Source of the DNA: Larix kaempferi | Lineage: Eukaryota; Streptophyta; Pinopsida; Pinales; Pinaceae | Reading direction: 5' to 3' | Assembly (NCBI GenBank): GCA_027924585.1 | Contig: BSBM01000123.1 | Location: 15,330,001 to 15,394,000, forward strand | DNA: 64,000 bases | Shown here: positions 10,709 through 23,349 of the stretch, in pieces | Layout of the letters: each line of letters begins with the position of its first letter | Numbering within the stretch: the first letter of the stretch is position 1 | The notes under the pieces: generated by a model | Seen by the model: the letters and a program-made list of their open reading frames with translations, nothing else | The model's database searches: none | Told to the model about the DNA's origin: nothing | Program-made: the position numbers and the translations under genes

Positions 10709-12675
10709 AAAACTAATACAAATAAAAAAGCTTTGACTTCTTAATGAAAAGTATATACCTGCCTTGGCACGGATAAAAAACTATATGTATATATATACAC
10801 CATGTTTTCCTTGACGTACCTGTTTGGGTGGGCGACGGGTGGGGGGGTCCACATTTCTACATGTTCTCATTTCCAAAACTAGTACACATTTCCACATTTC
10901 ATGCAACTTAGGGAAAGATGCTATTGAACAACAATGGTAGCTAAAGAAGGTAAGGAATGTTGAGATGTTTTGTTCAAACCATTACAAGCAAAAAAAAGAG
11001 GTTTATCAAGCCAAGTAAGCCTAATTTCAAAAGAGAATGAAGAATGCCAGCTAGTTCCCATTAAAAGAAGTAAATTAAAAAGGAAGTGGATATGATAATC
11101 ATAAAAGAAACAAGGGATAAATAAATGAGTATTAATCCTAGTAACTCAGTTTTGAGGATAACTCCAGTCACATTGATCAACACTAGTCAAACTGACAAAA
11201 TCACTTTGTGACACATTACAGAAGCTTATAGGTTATCCCACTTGCAAATAGAGTTGGCCCACAAATGTCAACCTATTAGGCAACTGGCACCTAGAATAAA
11301 CATATAGAAGTGTATGATATCCTATGTTACCATAACATTTTGTACTTGGTACTTTTTGTTTGAAAAGTTTCTACATGGGACATACCTACTATTCGAGATT
11401 ATTATTGCTTTGGATTGCACTTTGGTGTCTTTAACCACCAAAATGTTTCCAAAGAGTCCCAACTTGTCATAAAGAACTCAGCCTCATTCTAGACACTGTA
11501 GAGAGTTTTATTTCAAGATTCAATGTTGTTTGCAAGTGGTTGAAGCTATTTAGCCTGCTGCTAGCTTGATCTCAAGCTTGATTATGGCCAAAACATGGTA
11601 GCACTAGGAGTTTTCCAACAGCATAACATTAGTAAAGTACTCTCTATTTGTAAGTGTGAAATATTTTTATTCTTCAGCATTCTCTATGATGCATTAATCA
11701 CAAATTTCACATCCGTTCTTATCTAAGTGTGCATAAGACATAAAACTTGCATTAGGGTAAATGCTGCCAAATGGTGCCCAGGAGTCTAGTATGGCAGGCT
11801 TCAGCTCATGTAATTTGGACTATAGATGGATTCACCAAGTTTGCTAAGGCTTGGAAAGTACTCAGGTAACTCATGAAATCAATCAAGAGTCACTAAGTCT
11901 TGATTTTAACTGGCAAATTCACCATCTTGCTCATTTTTTGTCAAGTGAGTCAACTCACCATGTTTCCATGAGTCTTTGCAAGTGGTGTTATAGTCAGATA
12001 CATACCAATGATAAATATCTTCTATACTTGCTCCTATGTTTAGTGAAGTTGTGCCTATTGCAATGATGCTGGAATGTTTACTTCCTTGCACCCACAACAC
12101 TATACCCCATTATGTTGAATTTTGTCTAGATCAGTAAATGGGTGTTTGCAATCAACAGTCAAATCTCACATAAAGAGGATTCTGAATTGATGCTAACTCG
12201 AGAAAAGGTAGTAGCAAACAAATAATAAATATGTACATAAAAAGTTGATCACTAAATCAATTGTAGTAGAAAATTCTACCCACAACAAGTTCAAATTCAT
12301 CCCGTGTAATAAATAACATCAACAACTCTGTGAAATCAATGATTCAAGGAGTATATAACTATCAGAAATGGAGTACTTACTGATTAGAGAGCGAGAGTCC
12401 CACTAAATTTGTAGACCTGAAGGCAGTGAAAATACACAAATATATATGAATAACAAGATTTATTAGAGTGAGGATTTAACAATTTTACCGAAAAGCTTAT
12501 GGTGAATAACACCAAATGAGCTAAAAGAAACAGTAAATTTATAAATTAAAGACAAAACAGCATCTAGTTCTCTTAGAGATAGAAAATTTCTTCCTAAGTT
12601 CCATTGCAATATAACATATTGAGCGGAATCCAACTTTAGCTACTTTCCCATTTAGTTGGAAGAAGCATAAGTAAG
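10709..12675. other. no gene seen
   Basis: AT-rich spacer. It includes a G-run-rich stretch near 10820-10850, weakly resembling 35200-35240. No coding family is recognised. Confidence 0.5.
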
Positions 12676-12680
12676 GCATA

Positions 12681-14298
12681 TGTTGGTTATACAAATGCTG
12701 ACCAGAGGTTTTATGAAGACCCAAGTTTTGCGTAGTTACCTTAAACCAACAAAACTCCTTCGCACCGGCCCTTTCGGCAACAACCCGCAAGCAGGCTGAG
12801 GTCTCACCCAAGGTGTTTCTAATGGGGCACTGCGGACTCAAACTGCGAAGTTCGTACTGCGCGGTGATGATCAACACCACGGTCTGCCCCACTACCTTCC
12901 TCCTTACTGCGAACTTGATACTATGAACACTGCCACTTGATCTCCTATACTTGGACCATTCGCAAATACTTAAGGCAATGGGTTGAGTATCAATTATCCA
13001 CTTAGTTGTACACTTAACTAACTGACTATTTAATGCTCATAACACACACTTAGGGTGTTACTATTTTAAGCGTAACCCTCAGGTGCGAAATAAATGTTAT
13101 ACATTCATCGACTGCATCCATTCAAATACGTAAACAATTACCTCTATGCTCAAGCAGACGATAGATTCACTATCCTTAGAAGTAAAGATAATATTAACCA
13201 TACATATATTCATGCAGACTTAACATATCATTCCATACCCTCTTGATGGCAAATGCATATAAAAGCCTCCTCATAATAGATTGTGAGCAAATATTCAGAC
13301 ATCCAACTACAGAAATAGATAAATGCAACCACATGCATAAACATTCAGTCACTCAACACACTATTTAACATGGTTCACTCCCCCGGATGGGAAGCTACGT
13401 CCACAAGAACTGTGTTTGATATTTCTTTTAAGGAAGGGTTCACAGTTCTTAGTCGCGTACTCAGCTGCGGCTCTCTTCTTGCTCAGATAGGTCTCTGTGC
13501 ACTTAGCTACAGAGCCTTTACAATCTATTCTTGATTCAAAAGATATTACAATACAATATGATCACCATAACAATCACCAACAATGACCAACCCTTCACCA
13601 ACCCTTCCTATACAAAATTGTCTTCTTAATATAGATCACACCCGAAGGTCGTGTCTTTACAACATTGAAGACCGAAACCCTTAGGGTTTCCAAACCACTA
13701 CGGTCCCTTTGAACCGTCATGCAGGATTCTGGTGGCGATTCTGCTATCGTGGCAGTCCTTCATGCCTTAGATCCATCGCTTTCAGCCTTCCTGTTGCGCG
13801 TACACTGACAGGTCATCCACTTTGAGCCGCCCTTCCACTGACTGACTCGTGCGACTGGCTCAGCTCCCAGTCGCTTTTCGTCTATCATTTTCCTCTTAAC
13901 GGTCGCGCACCCTGCTGTACGCCAAACTGTCACTTTCCCGACCCATCCTCTTCTTAACGGAATCGTACAGTCGGTCGCCTTCCTGATCTACTTATGCCCT
14001 CAACTCGGCATCTTTCCAGCAGTCTTACCAAAATAATACCATCGTCGTTCTATCCACTCTATCTGTCCATCCTCCGTCCAGTACACAACTTTATTGGATC
14101 CACGTGGCCTGCTACCTTTGCAGCACTGAAACTACGTAGCGCTGATCTTCACGGCATCCTTCAAAACTTGGTATTGTGCACATCTTCGCAGCACACCTAA
14201 TACTTAGGCAAAATTCGATATTTTGAACTGCACACAACTCAGGTCCATTCAACATCAAAAATGTCACCAAAAATGGCCATGTTGGGCTAGACCCAACA
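12681..14298 (-). repeat. 3' LTR of the 18-kb gypsy element
   Basis: Starts TGTTGGTTATACAAATGC and ends GACCCAACA on the plus strand. It aligns with 28974-30720. Compared with that copy it lacks two segments, one after 12842 (near GGACTCA) and one near 13870, which explains its shorter length (1618 against 1747 bp). Confidence 0.93.
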
Positions 14299-14312
14299 TG
14301 CCCCTAACACTT
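14299..14312 (-). other. polypurine tract of the 18-kb element
   Basis: On the minus strand GTGTTAGGGGCA directly precedes the LTR start TGTTGGG. It is the expected priming site for plus-strand DNA and fixes the element's orientation. It immediately follows the terminal stop of the extra ORF. Confidence 0.75.
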
Positions 14313-17214
14313 ACCTGTGGCTCGTCCCCAAGCCACTTTTAACATCTAGTATCGGAGTTTGCTCACCAATCTAAGTGTTCAGCTTGGCTGCAAACTGATT
14401 ATAAGCGTCTGTCAGCTCCTCCATTGTTTCTTTGACCTCCTGCTCCAATTGTTTGACGGTCTCAATCTCTTGAGGTGTTGTCTCCTCGCCAATTTGGGCT
14501 TCCATCATTTCTTGGTTGGCTCGCAGATCTTTCAATTTATTTTCTATACGTTGTGACACCTCAGAGGCATCTTTGAGGAGTGGCTACGACTGATTATCCA
14601 GCACAGTCTCCTTTTCTCATAAGATCTGTACTTCCTTCTTTAGGGTAGATATTTCTCTAAACTTCTGCAGTCTGTCTCATGGTGGCAGAGTCTTCACCTC
14701 TACTTGCATGGCTTCCAATGCGGTCTATTTCTCCTTCACCGCGGTCTTTGTCTGCTACAGCCGCGCATTTTCGTCAAGGTCTGTGAACGCCTTCAAGGAC
14801 TGATCAAGTAATTGCTAGCACTTAGCAACCTCTGCTGATATGCTCTCTGCTGCATTCCTTACTTCATCTTCTCTTTGTTGCTTCTTAGTTGATTGGTCCT
14901 GCGGTTTCAGTTTTTCCCTGAGTAGATTGATATTTGCCTCATATAGGACTACCTTGTCCTCCATTTTTTACTTTAGGGTCCGCACCCTATCTACTATTCT
15001 GTGGATTGTATCCTCAGGATTATCTTGGATCTGCACTCCTTCGATCTCTTCCGCAATAGAATTGATTGTAGCCTGCAACTTCTGTCGGCGCTGTTGTTCA
15101 TCTCCCATCATCAGCAAGGTGCGCATGCTCGACTCTTCGAACTTCCTGTTCGTGGCTTGCAACTGAGATTCTACTCTCATGGACTGCACGGATCTGTCAC
15201 GCATATCCTCACCAACATGTGTGTGCAAATAATACAGACCAGATAGTGGAATCTTTGCTAAGTCAAGCTCAACCGCGTCAACATTGGTTGTGTTGAGAAC
15301 CATGTCCTCTGACGTAGGCAATGTGACTGTGATTGGGTCAAGATGGACAAGTCTCATTTTGGGCAATAGCGCGACAACGAGCGGGGATGGTGCCTACTGT
15401 GAAGCTCCTGTGGCCCCCGTGTCACACGGCAAGGGAAGGCTCTTGTGGACATCCTCCATTTTCTTCATGATCCCTTGCATTGCGACCCAGTTCCTCTCAA
15501 GGTCATCCTGGATGGCCTTATCTTTTTTCTCCTTATCTGACATAAATTCTTTGAGGGTCTCAGTAACTTTATCAGCTATCATATCGAAGTCATCATCATT
15601 GAGGGTTGGGTCATATTAACCTTTGCTTGCATTTTTCTTCTTTCTTTCTTTTGGCTGCGCTGGGATACCGGGCTCTTTTCTCTTGCCCTTCTCTATCTCT
15701 TTCTCTTTAGTAATTGGACATGGTGGAGGAATCAGCTCATCATCTTCTGAGTCTATCGAGATGTCCAGAACTTCGACGTAGTAGTCGGTAGACCATTCTT
15801 TCATAATGAGCTCTATATATTCTTATGTCATGTGGTAGCACCCAGGGAACCACTGCGGCTTCTTCATCTTTGCCTTTGGAGAGATAAACACACAACACAT
15901 GTTAGCAGTAAAATTGACAATGCCGATGTACTTTCTTGTTACCTACTTCGTTATTCTTGGTGTGCGTGTGATCACCTCACGCAACTGCGTGTAATATTGA
16001 TAGAAGATTTCTTGGGTAGCGTGCTGGAGTTGTAGATTTATATTTTCCCATAGGTTCCTGAACCTGATTCCTCTGGGTTCGGATCTATCAAAATTGACGT
16101 CGACAAAGTCATTCGACTCCTTCCATCCGATGAATGCGATGAGGGCAATCAGCCATGTAAAATGGAAGTTGCCCCCATTCTGTTGAATATCGTTGAGTTC
16201 CTCCATGAACTCATTCAGTAGGTATTGGCACTAGTTAAACTTTGTGCCTTCTGCTGCTGTGGCACCAAGCAGCACTGCGCCCGCAAGCACCTCAGTGGGT
16301 CATGCTGTTCTCAATACCTTTGCTGTGAGCATCTGTGTAATGAACTTTATTGTTCGATCGTCAATCTCGCCGGTAGTAAAAACCCGTTTTCCCTTCACTA
16401 GCGCATGGCTCTTCTTCATCTTTTCCATGACCTCTTTTTCTTTGCTCTTCCCTTGGAAGAACTGCTTCGGATCCTGGGCATGCTTACTTAATCCTGTAAT
16501 GACATGGATTAGGTCGATACTGATGTCTTTGGGCCTTTCCATCCATAAATAACCTTGGTGTATTCGCGCCATCAAGGTGCGAACCACAATGTTTAGTTCA
16601 GTCAACCTTTCAAAATGGGGTGGTCGCAGCAGGTTTAACAGTCCTAACTGCACCACCAGTGTTAACCAGCTTTCGGCCACCAGATTCAGCTCTCCTTTTG
16701 CATCCTTTTTCCAGCACATATATTGATCTAGTTGAAAATCTGGGTACTTGCGACCATGTGGCTCATCCTTCTTCACTCCCAAGAGGTCATAATCCTCCCA
16801 TTTGCAGTCTAGGATCTTTTCCAGCAGGTTTGTCGTAATTTTTACATGCTTAGACACTGGCGACAGAGGGATATCATACTTGGCATTCTTTACGAGCTTA
16901 TACATAGGGGCATCCAGCACCCGTGGCAAGATATAATTTGGTGTCATCTTGAGTGAAATTTCCTTGGTGAATATGGGTTGCCTTGTTCCCACCAAACTCG
17001 GCTTGCAATGCTTTGTTCGAGGTGCACTCACTGTGCCCTTTCCCTTATCTTGCATTGTTGGATTAATCCTTGGTGATTTGCGGGATCCTTGACCTTGTTC
17101 TACGACAACCTTCTTAACTGGAGTTTTCATTAACTTCTGAATCCCTCTGTGCTGAAAGATTCTAAATGTTTCTTCAACAGTAAGCTCTTGCTCTATGTAG
17201 AGGGGTTCAGACAT
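14311..17214 (-). pseudogene. extra long ORF after integrase, PMD-like motif plus coiled coil
   Basis: One frame of about 968 codons runs from ATG at 17214 to a TAA at 14311-14313 beside the polypurine tract, with 14 internal stops and no visible frameshift. N-terminal region: MSEPLYIEQELTVEETFRI, a basic stretch, then a globular part with NIVVRTLMARIHQGYLWM and HVITGLSKHAQDPKQFF. The last motif resembles the VEDIYFITGLS-type block of plant-mobile-domain proteins, a remote similarity. Middle: an acidic/Lys-rich linker (ISIDSEDDELIPPP, KGKRKEPG). C-terminal half: long Glu/Lys/Gln-rich heptad-like segments, probably coiled coil. It is in the same sense as pol and sits where an env-like ORF would be, but I see no signal peptide or membrane segment. 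Function unknown. Confidence 0.75.
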
Positions 17215-17224
17215 TCACTTGATG

Positions 17225-17781
17225 AGATAGCGGCTATGGTAGAGAGAATACAAATGGCTACTAGCTCGGGGAGGTTAATCACAAAAAAAAATTCTAAGTG
17301 CTTGGTAATGCCCGCAAGTCTCCAAACGGTGTTATTTATAGGAGCAACAGACCCCCTCCCGCACCCTTCAACGGCTAGATAGGCATTAAATGTGACCTCT
17401 GGCAGCCAAATCGCTTAGACCTTTCATTATTTTCATCTGTCAGTCTGTCCAGAACAATTATCTTCCCTTTTAAATGCTGAAGCGATTGCTACAATGGTCA
17501 TTTTAATGGCTATTTTCTCAAAAAGGCATGCAACGACTATTTTTCTCTGAATGCTACGTCGAACTATGCGGCAGGCCATTTCGACTCCTGTGCAATGCCT
17601 TCGCGGTACTGATCTTTGAACTGCCACGGTCGTTTTTCCACTGCTCTGCTTTTGGCTCCTGCACAGCTTCAACAGTGTTGCGCAGCTCATACATTCTTCC
17701 TTTATGATACATGTATAGAATCTATACATTTCTAGTGCCCAATTTCAACTGTACTTGACACTTAGAAATTTCTCCCCATGT
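17225..17781. other. non-coding gap between integrase and the extra ORF
   Basis: About 560 bp without a supported gene. It may carry the leader or splice sites needed to express the extra ORF, but none is certain. Confidence 0.4.
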
Positions 17782-18936
17782 TTATTTTTCCACATGCTGC
17801 GAAGCAAGACTATCGCGGTACAACTTAAGTCTGCTTCCATTTATCATATTGGGTAGGGTATCACCAGCTAAAGTGGCTATCTGAACTCCCCCATTGTCAG
17901 TGACATGCATAAAAATATATGGACCAAGCCAATGTATTTTAAACTTGCCAGGAAATTTGATGAACTTGCTATCATACAGGAGGACTAAGTCACATACCTG
18001 AAAGCATTTGTTCCTGATATGGCGATCATACCATGCCTTTTCATGATCCTTCTGGACTTGCTATTGAAAGCCTGCAATGAAACGATCCTCTTCCAAGCCG
18101 ACTAATTGTAGCAGTCTTTCATCTAATGCTTCGCGATCTGCCATTCTGGTGAACACAGCAATCCTCAAACTAGGGACAATGTACTCCATTGGCATTATGA
18201 CCTCCTGCCCATAAGCCAACCGAAAAGGTGTCTCTCCCGTCAATTTCTTACAAGTTGTCCTATATGCCCAAAGCACAGACGAGATGCACAGGTCCCAATC
18301 ATCCCTGTTTACGTTGCACACCTTCGTTAGCGCATTTTCCAGGATCTTGTTGAAAGCTTCAACAGTTCCATTTTCCTGTGGATGATATGGCATACTACAG
18401 TGATGCCGAATGTGGAACTCCTCTGTGAGGGCTTCAATGGTCTTATTCAGAAAGTGAGTGCCCTGATCACTAATCAAAATTTTTGGACAGCCGAATCTTG
18501 ACAAAATTTCCTCAAAAATGAACTGCGCTGCAGTCCTTTACTGGTTTAGCTTCTTCCCATCTAGTGAGGTAATCCATGGTAGTAATGATATACCTCGCAC
18601 CAGTTCTCTTCCCTAGTGGGTTTATAGGTCCCACAAAATCAATTTCCCGCTTCTCAAAATCCTGTAATGTCAACTACGGGTTTAATGGCATTTCGTCTCT
18701 CCACAATGGCTTTCTTGTTCTCTGACAGACATCACAGTTCCTACAGTATTCCTTAGAATCTTTGTGGATGGTAGGCCACCATAGCCCTGCACGCAATATC
18801 TTCTGTGCAGTAGCCTTTCCTGCGTAATGACCTCCCGTGATCTCTGAATGCGCATCTGCTAGTATATACGGTTTCTCGTGGTCGAGTACACATCTGCGTA
18901 GGACTTCATCTGGTTCAAGTTTGTATAACTAACCTG
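17782..18936 (-). pseudogene. gypsy integrase of the 18-kb element
   Basis: The nested insertion cuts the polyprotein just upstream. The HHCC zinc-binding module is visible (ADAHSE, GGHYAG, CRNCDVCQ), then the DDE core with Asp in EIDFVGP, Asp in [10 protein letters not shown], and Glu in [10 protein letters not shown]. The C-terminal part has VCDLVLLYDSKFIKFPGKF and ends QHVEK followed by TAA at 17782. No chromodomain follows. Breaks are TAG stops near the start, after MPLNP and after IAGFQ, and a frameshift near 18520. Integrase inserts the cDNA into the host chromosome. Confidence 0.92.
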
Positions 18937-18941
18937 CAATG

Positions 18942-19374
18942 TGTTAGGAACCCATGTCTTTACTTTGTTAGTATATTGTTGTTGGACGCATATGCTTTGT
19001 AAGTCGTCCCGTAGTATTTGTTGATCCATAGTTTATATTAGCCCATGGTATTGACCCATAATATTGGACGCATATGCTTTGTAAGTCATCCCATAGTATT
19101 ATATGTCCCATGGTTTTGACTCATAGTATTGGCGCCTAGACTTAACCCATGGTTTGTATTGACACATAGTATTGACCCATGGTATTGGCACCTAGACTTA
19201 GTATATAAGTGTGTGTTGAGGCCTATGAAGGCACCGTGAAGTTAATTGTATTGAGCTTGCTCAAAGGAGGTTGGCCCCTCAAAGTGGCCCATGATCAATA
19301 TAAAAGTGATTCTGAGTTCTATTATTTCTGATATCTCGTGTATTGCATTAATTAATTATTGCAAGTTCATCACA
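18942..19374 (+). repeat. 5' LTR of the nested element
   Basis: Starts TGTTAGGAACCCATGTC and ends GTTCATCACA. Inside is a run of short repeats of the type CCATAGTATTGACCCATGG. It aligns with 22924-23349, mostly with transitions and a short gap. Confidence 0.95.
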
Positions 19375-19376
19375 TC

Positions 19377-19390
19377 TAGTATCAGAGCAC
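19377..19390 (+). other. primer-binding site of the nested element
   Basis: TAGTATCAGAGCAC, two bases after the LTR, differs at one base from the usual plant site complementary to initiator Met tRNA (TGGTATCAGAGC). Confidence 0.85.
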
Positions 19391-20410
19391 TTTCTTGGGC
19401 TCGTTGGGTGGAATTTCTGCCAAATTTTTTTTTGCATCTGTTGCAGCTTCGGATTTGGGAATAATCCCTATCCGCTTAATTGTGGGAAGTACTTGGGCAT
19501 AAGCCCTAAAACTCATTGTGAGAAGTACCACAGGAACCCCAAAGTAGCTAGCCCATTGAGAGGACCTGCCAACGAAAAGGGCAACGACCCCTACCTGATT
19601 GACTAGTTCCCACCCATGAGGTAAACCAAGAGATGTCGTTTGTGGCAAAGCGGTTATCACTTTTACCTGAGCCATGGAGTGAGGGGTATTTCCCCAATAC
19701 GCAAGCCGTCAGACAGCATTGGTGGCCGAGTGAAACACCTGAACTGTTAGGAAGCCGTACATACCTGGGGTCCATATCTATTTTCAGTTGAACTATTGCC
19801 GATCACTTCCGTTCCAGATCCAGCCGTTTCAGATCTATTCTGAAAGTCGTTCCAGATCCAGTCACCGTTTCAGATCCCTTCATTTTCGATCCCTTCAGCG
19901 CCATTGCAGATCCATCTATTGCAGATCCCTTCCGCGCTGTTGTTGCCGATCCATTTCTAATAAAAAAATATTAAAAAAATCCTGTTTTTCGGCCATATCT
20001 CCCTTGTTTCAACTCTATTTTCCCTGAAACTTCACTGACATCCCTACAATCCCATTCTACATGTTTCATTCCTGAAGACCCTATCCCAAATTCCACTTCC
20101 CAAGACCATAAATCCCACATTTGTCTATTTTTAGGGTTTGCCATAACTTCTTCAATTTTCACCCGATTGCCTTCAAATTTTACCATAGATGTCCCGCTTC
20201 TGAAATTCTCATTTTTTGCTTCCCTGTCCCTTAGAAAGTGTCGAAAACCTAGTCAAACCCCAATTACCCTCCGAGTTTTTCCCAAATCCAAATTTCTCCT
20301 TAATAAATAAGCTTGTGTTTGTATTTTTCTATCCATTCGCCCCACCCCCCCCCAAAAAAAAACAAAAAAAATTACTGGTTATGGTTGTCTCTTGCATAGG
20401 AGCAAACACC
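19391..20410. other. leader of the nested element
   Basis: About 1 kb before gag. It contains a cluster of short repeats (CAGATCCxTTC-type, 19805-19955). No gene supported. Confidence 0.5.
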
Positions 20411-22894
20411 ATGGAGGAAGCACTTGCAGCCATCCAAACCAAACTCCAAGATCTGGATGAAAAATTTCTCAGCCTCCATCTTCAGCATTCAGCCATGAAC
20501 AATAACCGACAGCCAGAATCTTTTGTAGCCACCGAGTTCTCTTCTTCTAGCAATTTTCGTGGGCCGAAGCTTGATTTTCCTCGCTTCAATGGTACTGATC
20601 CGAATGGATGGATATATCGAGCAGAACAATATTTCAGTTTGCATAATACTTTTGATGTCCAGAAAGTTCCACTTGCATCCTTTCATTTGGAACAAGAAGC
20701 CCTTCAATGGTACCGTTGGTACATCAAAGCTCATCCCGAGCAAAACTGGACAGATTTTTGCCAACTCCTTTTGCCACGATTTGGTCCTAGTGCTTTTGAC
20801 GACTTCATAGGAGCACTCACTAAACTTCACCAAACTAGCACAGTGAGAGAGTATCAGATGGAATTTGAGAAACTAGTCAATCACATAGAAGGATTGTCTG
20901 ATGAATTCTATAGGAGTTGTTTTATCAGTGGTCTCAAGAATGAAATCCGCTCAGAGGTCAAAATGTTTTGTCCTAACAGAATGATGGAAGTCCTAGGGTT
21001 GGCTAAGCTGGCCGAGGACAAGATCACAGCTCAACAACGCTCCAAACCCACCTTTGTTCCCTTCAGAAATATGAGTTCCCAATGACCGCCCATCACGCCT
21101 GCTCCTCAACCAACTCCTATCAAGAAATTGTATGAAATAGAGATGCAGGCACGCCGAGAAAAAGGACTTTGTTATAATTGTGATGAGAAATTCACTCGGG
21201 GACATAGATGTGTTCAACAAAAGCTCTATCTCTTGGATGTGGATTCTCTGCCTGCCTCAGAACTTGATGAAGAAGCTCCAGATATAGTAGATGATCAGGG
21301 TGACATTCGACACCCGCCTATTGACACCCCATCTCAGGATGACCCACCCGAGATCTCTCTCCATGCTGTAACCGGTGTCACCACCCCACAAATAATGTGA
21401 GTCAGGGGATACTTCAAGAAGCTCCCTCTTACCATACTTCTTGATTCTGGTAGCACTCATAACTTCATTGATCCTCAGACTACCAAACAGGCTGATTGTT
21501 TTGTCCATCCTTGCTCCAACTTTGAAGTCATGGTTGCCAATGGGGGCACCTTACCTTGCAAGGGGAAGTGTCACAATGTGCATATCTCTATGGAAGATTA
21601 TAACCTGCGTTCTCACATGTTTGCCTTGTCCTTAGGCGGATGTGATGTGGTTTTGGGCGTTCAATGGTTACGCACACTTGGCCCCATCTTATGGGATTTT
21701 GCTGAACTTTGGATGCAGTTTTCAGTCAATGGGGCACAACACAAATTTATGGGCTTACAACCAGGGTCTCTCTGCATCATCAGTTCACATCGCCTGGAAA
21801 AAATACTTAAGAAGAATTCACATGGTGTCATCGCTCAGCTCCATTCCATTCAGATGCACCCATCAACAATCTCCACTACTTCCTTGGATAGATATGTAGG
21901 TGTCTTTGCTGAACCAATGAGCTTGTTGCCTTCAAGAGACCTTTCCGATAAGAATTTAGCTGCATCTACCTCTTAGCAGGAAATGATGACTATTTTGCAT
22001 CCAGTACAGAAGTGGCAGCCATCCCTATTAGGGAATTATTTCTGCATCAAGACTGATCTCGAGAGTCTGGAAACTTTATTGGAACAACGGGTCTCCTCCC
22101 CAACACACATGAAATGGGTTATCCAACTCATGGCTTATGACTATGCGACCACTTACTAGAAGGGTAAGGACAATGTGGTGGAAGATGCTCCTCCTCGCAC
22201 ATTTGATGACCCAGTTTCTCTTACAGCTATTTCTCTGCTTGTTCCAAATTGGTTGCAATCTGTTCAACGGGGCTATCTCTTCTATGAACTCCATGCTTCT
22301 TCATCAGTAGGGCACTCTGGGTTCCTCAAAACATATGACCAGGAACAATGTAACTTCTTTTGGCAGGGACTCAAAAGGACTATTCAACGGATGGTGGTTG
22401 ACTGTGATACTTTCCAGGTCAACAAGGGTGAAAGGACCCTCCTTTTGGGACTGCTCGAACCCTTTCCCATCCCTCCACAGATTTGGACAACTATTTCGAT
22501 GGATTTCCTAGAAGCGCTCCAGTGGTATAGTACCACATCTCAAAGGACACCATATGAAGCAGTCTCTGGACAGGCACCACCAGTTCTTCTTCCAAACACC
22601 TTTAGCATCTCCCCAGTTCAGGCAATTGACTCAATTCTTCGAAACCGTGATCAGCTTCTTCTCATTCTGCAGGACAATTTTCACATGGCAAGAATTCGAC
22701 TGAAGCAACAAGCCGATCAGCACCGTTCTGAGTGCACTTTTCACATCGCTGATATGGTTCTTCTTCATCTACAGCCTTCCATGCAATCCTCCCTGAAACT
22801 CCAAAGGCACCAGTGGTTCAGAATGCAACCCGAGGATGCTACAGGGGACCGACTCCTTCAAATTCTGCATCAATTTCCACATCTAAAGCTTTGA
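20411..22894 (+). pseudogene. gag-protease with in-frame-deleted RNase H/integrase remnants
   Basis: One frame from ATG 20411 (MEEALAAIQTKLQDLD) to TGA at 22892 has four internal stops. Gag capsid domain: KLDFPRFNGTDPNGWIYRAE, EALQWYRWYIKAHP, FCQLLLPRFG. Zinc knuckle: CYNCDEKFTRGHRC (about 21172). Protease: LLDSGSTHNFID at about 21440. After RT-start residues (FAEPMSLLPSR) the sequence jumps to the end of RNase H (LLEQRVSSPTHMKW, KGKDNVVEDA), so the RT catalytic part is deleted. The integrase zinc region is followed by WTTISMDFLEAL, then a jump to QRTPYEAVSGQAPP, so the DDE core is deleted too. Both deletions keep the frame. The domain style suggests a chromovirus-type gypsy lineage (short LTRs, CCHC Gag), but no chromodomain is visible. 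Confidence 0.9.
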
Positions 22895-22910
22895 GGACAA
22901 ATCTTTTTCT

Positions 22911-22923
22911 AAGGGAGAGGGGA
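22911..22923 (+). other. polypurine tract of the nested element
   Basis: AAGGGAGAGGGGA lies directly before the right LTR, as expected for a plus-oriented element. Confidence 0.9.
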
Positions 22924-23349
22924 TGTTAGGAACCCATGTCTTTACTTTGTTAGTATATTGTTGTTGGACACATATGCTTTGTAAGTCATCCCATAGTATT
23001 TGTTGATCCATAGTTTATATTAGCCCATAGTATTGACCCATAGTATTGGACGCATATGCTTTGTAAGTCGTCCCATAGTATTATATGTCCCATGGTTTTG
23101 ACTCATAGTATTGGCGCCTAGACTTAACCCATGGTTTGTATTAGTATTGACCCATTGTATTGACACCTAGACTTAGTATATAAGTGTGTGTTGAGGCCTA
23201 TGAAGGCACCGTGAAGTTAATTGTATTGAGCTTGCTCAAAGGAGGTTTCCCCCTCAAAGTGGCCCGTGATCAATATAAAAGTGATTATGAGTTCTATTAT
23301 TTCTGATATCTTGTGTATTGCATTAATTAATTATTGCAGGTTCATCACA
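22924..23349 (+). repeat. 3' LTR of the nested element
   Basis: Direct repeat of 18942-19374, ending GGTTCATCACA. It lacks a short piece near 23140 relative to the left copy. Confidence 0.95.

Larger units (their letters stand above)
18942..23349 (+). mobile_element. nested gypsy LTR element, internally deleted, inserted in pol
   Basis: LTRs at 18942-19374 and 22924-23349 are flanked by identical target duplications CAATG (18937-18941 and 23350-23354). The host protein reads AADFTII then IAG*LYK on either side, so the insertion point is inside the linker between RNase H and integrase of the 18-kb element. Orientation is opposite to the host element. Primer site and polypurine tract are present. 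The RT domain and the integrase core are missing, so it is non-autonomous. Insertion clearly postdates the 18-kb element. Confidence 0.96.

Noticed and set aside
10800-10900. Similarity of a G-rich block to 35200-35290
   Set aside because: Only short matching phrases (TTTCC..GGCGTACC, GGGGGGTC); too weak by eye to define a repeat family.
14840-16838. Plus-strand frames opposite the extra ORF
   Set aside because: Shadows of the minus-strand frame, which has the coherent composition and reaches the polypurine tract.
20216-20410. Upstream start for the nested gag (MLPCPLESVENL)
   Set aside because: Gag-like sequence begins at the ATG at 20411; the upstream part is leader read through in frame.
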